Below, piece by piece: positions 58,656 through 64,000 of a DNA stretch of 64,000 nucleotides (position 1 is its first letter; the number at the start of each line of letters is the position of its first letter). A model generated the notes under the pieces. The model ran no database searches, was not told the DNA's origin, and saw only the letters and a program-made list of their open reading frames with translations. A program made the translations under genes and the position numbers. The stretch spans positions 806,001 to 870,000 of the forward strand of contig CAUVYA020000002.1 in assembly GCA_963556045.3 (NCBI GenBank). Direction: 5' to 3'. Source of the DNA: UBA4781 sp963556045 (lineage in GTDB: Bacteria; Chloroflexota; Anaerolineae; Anaerolineales; Anaerolineaceae).

Positions 58656-59594
58656 ATGAAAAAACAAACCAACATAACCAATTGGTGGATTGATGCTTTC
58701 CTGTTTATCGGTTTCGTACTGGCTTTCTGGCTGGATCTGACCGGGCTATCCATCCATCAATGGGGCGGATTATTCATTTGTGTTCTGGCACTATACCATT
58801 TGCTGCGGCACTGGAAGTGGGTGCTGAATGTACTGCAGCGCTTCTTTGCAGCGAAACTGGGCGGGCAGCGCATCCGTTTTATGCTGGATTTTTTACTGTT
58901 ATGCGGTTTGGAATTCATCCTGCTGACGGGGCTGCTTATCTCAACCTGGCTGGAACTCCCCCTGGATAATTACCTGCTGGTGCGGGACATGCATGTCATC
59001 TCCTCGATCACCACACTGGTCATTCTCGTGGGGAAGATCGCGCTGCATGTTAACTGGATCACTTCCACGACCAATAAAATTTTCCAGCGGAAAAAACCCG
59101 CATCGGTCAATCCTGTTCTGGAGACCTTAACCCCAGATCAATTGGAACGCAGACAGGTGCTGCGCTTAATGGGGACAGTAGGCATGGCATCTTTCGCCGC
59201 CATCCTGGTGGGTGGGAACAATACTTTCCAATCTCTTTTCAGAGAACAGGAAAGTTCAGCAACAAACGCGATTACCGAAGAAACAACACAGCCCACCGAG
59301 CAAGCCGCTGCCACTCCAACACCAACGGAAGCTGCCGCCGCTCAACTGGAAGAACCGCAGGTGCATACCTCCCAGCGCCGCAAGCGCGGGCAGGATGGCA
59401 GCAGCTTTGCTACAACTACTGCCGCACCAACAACCACGCCTCAAACAACTCAGCTCATCCCCGCTGCGACCAGCACCCCTGCTCCGGCGGATTGCATCGT
59501 ACGCTGCGTGAAAGGCTGTGCCTATCCAGGAAGCTGCCGGCGCTATGTGGATGCCAATTTCAATAATTTATGCGATCTGGGAGAATGTCTTTAA
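58656..59594 (+). CDS. DUF4405-type membrane protein with cysteine-rich C-terminal tail
   Basis: A 312-residue protein. Four membrane segments in the first 145 residues carry conserved histidines (IHQW, YHLLRHWKW, MHVISS, LHVNW), as in DUF4405 and cytochrome b561-like proteins, so haem b binding is plausible. After a fifth hydrophobic stretch (about 170-190) a long Thr/Pro/Ala-rich linker leads to a tail with six cysteines, reading CVKGCAYPGSCRRYVDAN and then NNLCDLGEC. A similar C-P-G-x-C-x-x-Y-x-D pattern is found at the ends of some redox membrane proteins. An electron-transfer role is inference. Confidence 0.7.
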   Translation: MKKQTNITNWWIDAFLFIGFVLAFWLDLTGLSIHQWGGLFICVLALYHLLRHWKWVLNVLQRFFAAKLGGQRIRFMLDFLLLCGLEFILLTGLLISTWLELPLDNYLLVRDMHVISSITTLVILVGKIALHVNWITSTTNKIFQRKKPASVNPVLETLTPDQLERRQVLRLMGTVGMASFAAILVGGNNTFQSLFREQESSATNAITEETTQPTEQAAATPTPTEAAAAQLEEPQVHTSQRRKRGQDGSSFATTTAAPTTTPQTTQLIPAATSTPAPADCIVRCVKGCAYPGSCRRYVDANFNNLCDLGECL

Positions 59595-59691
59595 AGCTAA
59601 AAAGACCACTGTTAGCCGGAATATCCTATTTTCGTTAAAATATCCTTTTCCCCATCCGATTCTACTATAATCAATCAGAGGGAGAAGAATC

Positions 59692-61119
59692 ATGCCCGAC
59701 CATACCATCAGCAAAACCGACTTTTTACTATTCTGCGACTGCCCGAAGCATTTCTGGGCTGCCAAACACGGTTACCCCAGCGCTCAACCGCTGAGCGTCA
59801 TGGACCAGTTCCGCATGCAGCAGGGGCAGCAGGTGGAGCAGCTGGCGCTTGATTTCATCAGGCAGCACATCCTGCCCCAGTACACACAAGCCAGATTGCT
59901 GTGGCAGCACACTGCCACCCTGGATGTATTTCTGGCACGCAGTGATGCTCTGATTTACGATGAAAACGCAGATGTGGTTGACCTGTATGAGATCAAGAGC
60001 AGCGCTTCCGTGCACAGGGAACATATAGCGGACACTGCCTTTCAGTGTGAGGTCTTTTCAGGCAGCATGCGAATACGGAATGTACACATCCTTCATCTCA
60101 ACGCAGAGTATCGCATGCAGGATACTCTTGATCTGGCACAGCTTTTTATAAGTGAAAATATCACCGAGAAAGTACTGGAAGTACAACCCAGCGTTGCCCT
60201 GCTGCTGCAGGCAGCTCGCCAGGCGCTGCAGATGGATTCTCATGAAACGCTGGAGCACTGCCGCAAGCCGGATTCCTGTCCCTTCCCCGACCTCTGTCAC
60301 CCCAACTTGCCTGATCATCCCATTTACGAGATCAGCCGCCTGCACAAGAACAAAGCCATCCTGCTTGAAGAGATGAGCGTGCAAGCCATCCAGGATATTC
60401 CAGCCGACTTTACTCTTTCTGATAAACAGCAGGCGTATGTGGATGTGGTCAAAGAGGATAAAGCATCCATTGATCGAGATGCCATCCGTGACTGGTTCAC
60501 CCAGCTGTGCTACCCGCTTTATTTTCTGGATTATGAAACCTGTAATCCGGCTTTACCCGCTTTTCAAGGCTACAAACCCAATCAGCACATCGTCTTTCAA
60601 TACTCGCTGCATGTGCTGCCTTCTCCTGACGCCCAGCTTGAGCATTATGAATACGTACACCCCACCTGGAGCGATCCTGCTCCTGTGTTATTGGAGCAGC
60701 TCATGCAGCACATCACACCTCGTGGTTCTGTCATGGTATGGAACAAAGGGTTTGAGTGCTCCCGCAACAACGAACTGGCGGAGATTTATCCTCCCTATGC
60801 GCAATTCTTGGGAGAGATCAACGGACGCGTGCTGGATCTGATGGAGATCTTCAGCCACAATATGTACATCCATCCTGATTTCCATGGCAGCGCATCCATC
60901 AAGAAAGTACTGCCGGTGCTGGTGCCTGAACTGAACTACGAAGCCCTTGCCATTCACAAAGGTGATGAAGCATCCATTACCTGGTGGCAGATGGTACATG
61001 ATAGAATGGATACACAAGAAAAGCAAGCGGCAATCAATACTCTTTTACAGTATTGCGAACTGGATACTCTTGCAATGGTTAAAATTTTCTCCACCTTATC
61101 AAAGCTCCTGGCAGGATGA
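59692..61119 (+). CDS. DUF2779 protein: Cas4-like nuclease domain plus exonuclease-like domain
   Basis: A 475-residue protein. The N-terminal half resembles PD-(D/E)XK nucleases of the Cas4/AddB type: Cys15 and/or Cys17, Glu100-Ile-Lys102 as the ExK motif, and Cys190, Cys196, Cys202 in a C-x5-C-x5-C cluster, consistent with an iron-sulfur site. The DUF2779 half has Asp280 and Glu282 (FLDYETCNP), VWNKGFE and a late Asp in CELDTLAMV, like the DEDD exonuclease core. AGGGAGAAG precedes the ATG. Role in DNA repair or defence is inference. Confidence 0.78.
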   Translation: MPDHTISKTDFLLFCDCPKHFWAAKHGYPSAQPLSVMDQFRMQQGQQVEQLALDFIRQHILPQYTQARLLWQHTATLDVFLARSDALIYDENADVVDLYEIKSSASVHREHIADTAFQCEVFSGSMRIRNVHILHLNAEYRMQDTLDLAQLFISENITEKVLEVQPSVALLLQAARQALQMDSHETLEHCRKPDSCPFPDLCHPNLPDHPIYEISRLHKNKAILLEEMSVQAIQDIPADFTLSDKQQAYVDVVKEDKASIDRDAIRDWFTQLCYPLYFLDYETCNPALPAFQGYKPNQHIVFQYSLHVLPSPDAQLEHYEYVHPTWSDPAPVLLEQLMQHITPRGSVMVWNKGFECSRNNELAEIYPPYAQFLGEINGRVLDLMEIFSHNMYIHPDFHGSASIKKVLPVLVPELNYEALAIHKGDEASITWWQMVHDRMDTQEKQAAINTLLQYCELDTLAMVKIFSTLSKLLAG

Positions 61120-61184
61120 AGGTTTCTTTACAAATCCTTAATATCCTTATATGATGAGATAAATATAATTGTTATGAGGAATGT

Positions 61185-62180
61185 ATGAGTCCACTCTTTC
61201 CATTGATCAAACCCAAACCCACCACGTACCGCAATATGGTTTTTAAAGGTGGTGGTGTACGCGGTATCGCCTACATTGGAGCGCTGGAAGTACTGGAAGA
61301 AGAAGGTGTTCTTGCCGGCATCCATCGCGTGGCGGGCACCTCTGCCGGCGCCATCACCGCATTGCTCATCAGTTTGCGCCTACCCATGTCGGAAGTGCTG
61401 GATTTATTCTCTACCCTTGATTTTCGTAAGATTCCGCAATCATCTACCCGTACGAACAGATTTGCTGCTCTTATACCGTCTGAAGAGGAGAAATTGTCAC
61501 GTATGATCCGCTCTTACGGACTATACTCCAGTGAATATTTCTATGGCTGGCTGCAAAAAGTAGTAGCCACTCACTGCGATGGCAACGAAAAAGCCTCATT
61601 CGCCGATTTTCATAAGCGCGGCTTCCGTGATCCTTTTATCGTGGTAGCCAACCTCAATAAGCAGCAAGAAGAGATCATGTCTTTCTATACCACTCCCGAG
61701 ATCGCTATTGCAGATGCAGTGCGCATGTCCATGTCGATCCCGCTGTATTTCGAATCGCTGCGATTTGATGGAAAAGAATTCGGCAAAGGCGATTATTACG
61801 TGGATGGAGGTCTGTTCAACAACTACCCCATCAAAATATTTGATGAACCACCTTTCATGACCGCAGGTGAATTAAACCGTACGAAAGGAAATCGAGAAAC
61901 ACTGGGTTTGTTTCTATACCCTGATAACAGCTACCCGCTAAAACGTTCAACCAATCCACGCTACCTGATAGAATATTTGAACTTAGTTATCAGCAATGTA
62001 TACGCATCCTATGAAACTATCCAGTATGGAACCAGTGCCATTGACCAGAGCCGCACCATCGCCATCAGTGATCGCGGTATCCAGGCGACCGATTTTGATA
62101 TCGTAAAAGGCGATGAGAAATACACCCTGCTGCGTGAATCAGGAATAAAAGCAGCGCGGGCGTTCCTGGCTGATCGTTAG
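61185..62180 (+). CDS. Patatin-like phospholipase
   Basis: A 331-residue lipid acyl hydrolase. The oxyanion-hole motif is KGGGVRGIAY (residues 21-30), the nucleophile Ser53 lies in GTSAG, and the catalytic Asp207 in VDGGLFNNYP. No signal peptide, so it acts from the cytoplasmic side. Some patatins are effectors of CBASS anti-phage systems, but no CD-NTase is nearby. GAGGAATGT precedes the ATG. Confidence 0.9.
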   Translation: MSPLFPLIKPKPTTYRNMVFKGGGVRGIAYIGALEVLEEEGVLAGIHRVAGTSAGAITALLISLRLPMSEVLDLFSTLDFRKIPQSSTRTNRFAALIPSEEEKLSRMIRSYGLYSSEYFYGWLQKVVATHCDGNEKASFADFHKRGFRDPFIVVANLNKQQEEIMSFYTTPEIAIADAVRMSMSIPLYFESLRFDGKEFGKGDYYVDGGLFNNYPIKIFDEPPFMTAGELNRTKGNRETLGLFLYPDNSYPLKRSTNPRYLIEYLNLVISNVYASYETIQYGTSAIDQSRTIAISDRGIQATDFDIVKGDEKYTLLRESGIKAARAFLADR

Positions 62181-62194
62181 ATTATGTGATAAAT

Positions 62195-62210
62195 AAAAAA
62201 AAGGTGAGCA
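62195..62210. terminator. Left half of a terminator split by the IS element
   Basis: Eight A residues (62195-62202) followed by GGTGAGCA (62203-62210). The complement TGCTCACC and six T residues are at 63644-63657, on the other side of the IS. Before the insertion these formed an 8-bp stem with loop AGAAAAC, terminating on both strands. Confidence 0.8.
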
Positions 62211-62212
62211 AG

Positions 62213-62216
62213 AAAA
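62213..62216. repeat. Left target-site duplication (AAAA)
   Basis: AAAA directly before the IS left end; the same four bases follow the right end at 63639-63642. The length could be three or four because the bases are all A. Confidence 0.55.
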
Positions 62217-62241
62217 TGAACTGCACCCCAAAAGTTGGACA
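62217..62241 (+). repeat. Left terminal inverted repeat of the IS3-family element
   Basis: 25 bases starting TGAACTGCACCCC. They match the inverted right end at 19 of 25 positions. Confidence 0.85.
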
Positions 62242-62272
62242 CCAAAACCAACAGAAAGGGTGCAGTTTTATA

Positions 62273-62764
62273 ATGACCAAATATAGTAAAGAAGAACGAA
62301 TAGCAGCAGCCAAAGCAGTAGAAGCAGGGGAGAGCATCGCCAGTGTTTCCAAGAGATACCAAATGAGTCCCACGGTAGTCAGTCGAAGCTTGAGACATTA
62401 TGAAGAACACGGAGATAAAGGAGCGAGCAACCCAGCCTACAATTGGACCGCCGAACAGAAGTACAGCGTATTAGAATACATGCATGAGAACTACTTATCA
62501 TGTAGAGAAACGGGCATCCAATTTGGGATAAGCGGGTCATCAACAGTCTGGCAATGGGAGCAGAGATACTTGGAAAAAGGGATTGAGGGATTAGAAGATA
62601 AGAAGAAGGGCAGAAAGCCAAGAACGCCAAAGCCTAAACCGCCGAAGACCAGGGAAGAAGAACTGCTGGAAGAGAATCTGTATCTGCGAGCAGAGAATGA
62701 ATACCTAAAAAAATTGAACGCCTTGGTTGCAGAGCGGGAAAAGCGCGAACGAGGGATCAAGTAG
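62273..62764 (+). CDS. IS3-family transposase OrfA
   Basis: A 163-residue DNA-binding protein with two helix-turn-helix units (ASVSKRYQMSPTVVSRSLRHY, about residues 22-42, and GIQFGISGSSTVWQWEQRY) and a C-terminal leucine-zipper-like helix. Start ATG 62273; the frame runs up to 62186 but those codons lie partly outside the element. An A7 run (62707-62713) within codons for Leu-Lys-Lys near the end is a likely -1 frameshift site joining OrfA to OrfB. Confidence 0.9.
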   Translation: MTKYSKEERIAAAKAVEAGESIASVSKRYQMSPTVVSRSLRHYEEHGDKGASNPAYNWTAEQKYSVLEYMHENYLSCRETGIQFGISGSSTVWQWEQRYLEKGIEGLEDKKKGRKPRTPKPKPPKTREEELLEENLYLRAENEYLKKLNALVAEREKRERGIK

Positions 62765-62796
62765 TTGTTATCTCTGAACTAAGGCATACATACCCT

Positions 62797-63609
62797 TTGG
62801 CGCTGCTTCTGATCATAGCGCGTGTCCCCAGAAGCAGTTATTACTATCACCTGAAACAGCTCTGTGAGCCGCCCAGGCATCTCAAAGAGCGAGAGATGAT
62901 CCGAAGTATCTGCAGCGAGCACAAAGGTCGTTATGGTTATCGTCGGGTCACACTTGAATTGAGACAGCGGGGATTTCAGACCAACCACAAACTGGTCATG
63001 AAGCTCATGAAGCAGGAACAGCTTACCTGTACGCTGCGGAAAAAGAAATATCGTTCCTATCGGGGTGAGGTGGGGAAGATTGCTCCCAACCTATTGCAGC
63101 GTGATTTCAAAACTGAAAAACCCAACTTGAAATGGGCAACCGACATCACCGAATTCAAACTGATGGGGCAAAAACTCTATCTTTCCCCCATCATGGACCT
63201 CTTCAATGGTGAGATCATCAGTTATTCCCTGACCAAGCGTCCAAACTTCCACCAGGTCACTGCAATGCTGAAGGATGCCTTCTGTAAAATCCCTGACAAT
63301 AGCAAATTGATCCTGCATTCGGATCAGGGCTGGCAGTATCAGATGAAAGTCTACCAAAAGATGCTCAGGGATAAAGGCATACGGCAGAGCATGTCCAGAA
63401 AGGGGAATTGTTATGATAACAGCGTCATGGAAAACTTCTTTGGCATTCTCAAATCCGAGTTCTATCACAACCAGGAGTTTTCTTCAACTGAGCATTTTGA
63501 AAAAGAGTTATCTAAGTATATTGATTACTACAATAATCGCAGGATCAAGGTTAAACTAAAAGGACTGAGTCCTGTTCAATTTCGTACTCAGTCTTTTATT
63601 TCTACTTAA
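62797..63609 (+). CDS. IS3-family transposase OrfB (integrase core)
   Basis: A 270-residue part as an independent frame from TTG, but probably made as an OrfAB fusion by -1 frameshift at 62707-62713. The HTH_21 segment with YGYRRVTLELRQRG comes first; the catalytic triad is Asp in WATDITEF, Asp in LHSDQGWQY and Glu in ENFFGILKSEF. Intact. Confidence 0.93.
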   Translation: MALLLIIARVPRSSYYYHLKQLCEPPRHLKEREMIRSICSEHKGRYGYRRVTLELRQRGFQTNHKLVMKLMKQEQLTCTLRKKKYRSYRGEVGKIAPNLLQRDFKTEKPNLKWATDITEFKLMGQKLYLSPIMDLFNGEIISYSLTKRPNFHQVTAMLKDAFCKIPDNSKLILHSDQGWQYQMKVYQKMLRDKGIRQSMSRKGNCYDNSVMENFFGILKSEFYHNQEFSSTEHFEKELSKYIDYYNNRRIKVKLKGLSPVQFRTQSFIST

Positions 63610-63613
63610 CTTT

Positions 63614-63638
63614 TGTCCAATAAATGGGGTGCACTACA
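63614..63638 (-). repeat. Right terminal inverted repeat of the IS3-family element
   Basis: 25 bases; on the minus strand they begin TGTAGTGCACCCC and pair with the left end at 19 of 25 positions. Confidence 0.85.
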
Positions 63639-63643
63639 AAAAC

Positions 63644-63657
63644 TGCTCACCTTTTTT
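63644..63657. terminator. Right half of the terminator split by the IS element
   Basis: TGCTCACC (63644-63651) followed by TTTTTT. It is the partner of GGTGAGCA at 62203-62210; the IS separates the halves by more than 1.4 kb. Confidence 0.8.
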
Positions 63658-63672
63658 AATCTCGGGATTATT

Positions 63673-64000
63673 CTAGTATTCCTGGTCGTCGTCAAAATCC
63701 TCATCAGTATCTAAATCATCGAAATCTTCGAAATCTTCGGGGGTATGACGCGTCCATAACAGCAAAATCTGACCTTCATCTGTATCAATAGAGCGGGCAG
63801 CCATAATAGGTACCATTTCTTCCACGCCCATTTCATTGCGATAGTGCAGGTGGATGATACCATTTTCCTTCCACATACGATGACAGCGTTCAACCAGTTC
63901 CGGACCGTTGAATGTGCGCACCTGTGTCAGGCTCATATCATACAGCAAAGGTCCTTCAGAAAGACCTAGAGCCCACCCATCATCAATTTGCTCAAAAACC
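63673..64000 (-). CDS. Protein of unknown function with acidic tail, C-terminal part (runs off right edge)
   Basis: The frame stays open from the TAG at 63673 to the right edge, so at least 109 codons are part of a longer gene: codons at 63949-63999 read VFEQIDDGWALGLSEG. A segment MWKENGIIHLHYRNEMGVEE follows. The end is strongly acidic (EDFDDLDTDEDFDDDQEY). I recognise no family. It was convergent with the patatin gene, sharing the terminator now split by the IS. Confidence 0.6.
   Translation of the reverse strand, partial: VFEQIDDGWALGLSEGPLLYDMSLTQVRTFNGPELVERCHRMWKENGIIHLHYRNEMGVEEMVPIMAARSIDTDEGQILLLWTRHTPEDFEDFDDLDTDEDFDDDQEY

Larger units (their letters stand above)
62217..63638 (+). 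mobile_element. IS3-family insertion sequence
   Basis: A 1422-bp element with 25-bp imperfect inverted repeats (62217-62241 and 63614-63638), TG...CA ends, AAAA target duplication, and two overlapping-phase genes for OrfA (HTH) and OrfB (DDE integrase), typical of the IS150 group. All parts look intact, so it may be active. It is inserted in a terminator loop. Confidence 0.93.

Noticed and set aside
61185..62180. CBASS operon around the patatin
   Set aside because: No CD-NTase, Cap2/Cap3 or other CBASS component in the neighbouring frames.
1..64000. CRISPR array, rRNA genes, prophage or integrative element
   Set aside because: No regularly spaced repeats, no 16S/23S/5S sequence, no phage structural genes or integrase next to the tRNA genes were seen.

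Overview
The window looks like chromosomal DNA of an anaerobic Chloroflexota bacterium, most likely class Anaerolineae. That placement is inference: no 16S gene is present and no database search was possible. It rests on a Gram-positive-like set of regulatory devices (a T-box leader, ClpC, strong TTGACA/TATAAT promoters) combined with a large Agl23-type glycosyltransferase/NHL fusion, DUF4405 and DUF2779 proteins and a mid-GC, moderately AT-rich composition.

Region 1 (1-21807, all minus strand) is the translation/transcription core. In transcription order it reads rpoB, then rpsL-rpsG-fusA-tuf-rpsJ-rplC-rplD-rplW-rplB-rpsS-rplV-rpsC-rplP-rpmC-rpsQ-rplN-rplX-rplE-rpsN-rpsH-rplF-rplR-rpsE-rpmD-rplO-secY-adk-rpmJ-rpsM-rpsK-rpsD-rpoA (rpoA is cut by the left edge). 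Three good sigma-A type promoters divide it: before rpoB, before rpsL and before rpmJ. rpoC is not between rpoB and rpsL, and map and infA are not between adk and rpmJ.

Region 2 (21934-38874) holds envelope, stress and housekeeping genes: a 1125-residue glycosyltransferase/NHL fusion, a GNAT acetyltransferase, clpC, gmd, a probably leaderless lytic transglycosylase, tRNA-Gly and tRNA-Cys, rnhA, a sugar-type solute-binding lipoprotein, valS under a T-box, a three-gene redox/unknown operon, a lipoprotein hydrolase and a small membrane protein.

Region 3 (38980-53006) has a membrane protein, a CDF metal exporter, a beta-hydroxyacid dehydrogenase, a methyltransferase, PhzF, PAP2 and OsmC proteins, a DUF364 protein, a selenocysteine tRNA (selC), a site-2 protease, a DSD1-type PLP enzyme, a small HhH protein, and a divergent pair made of a phosphatase-like/beta-propeller membrane protein and a HerA-like ATPase.

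Region 4 (53046-64000) has recR-ybaB-dnaX, a candidate small RNA with repeated UCCCUCC motifs and its own terminator, tRNA-Arg, a GAF-PAS-GAF-HD-GYP sensor interrupted by one in-frame UGA, a DUF4405 membrane protein with a cysteine-rich tail, a two-nuclease-domain DUF2779 protein, a patatin phospholipase, and an IS3-family element that has landed exactly in the loop of an intrinsic terminator. The last, partial gene runs off the right edge.

The most unusual signals are the C-rich small RNA (55804-55941), the in-frame UGA in the HD-GYP sensor (57326-57328), the terminator-loop IS insertion, the selC gene whose predicted transcription start coincides with the first base of the tRNA, and the missing rpoC.
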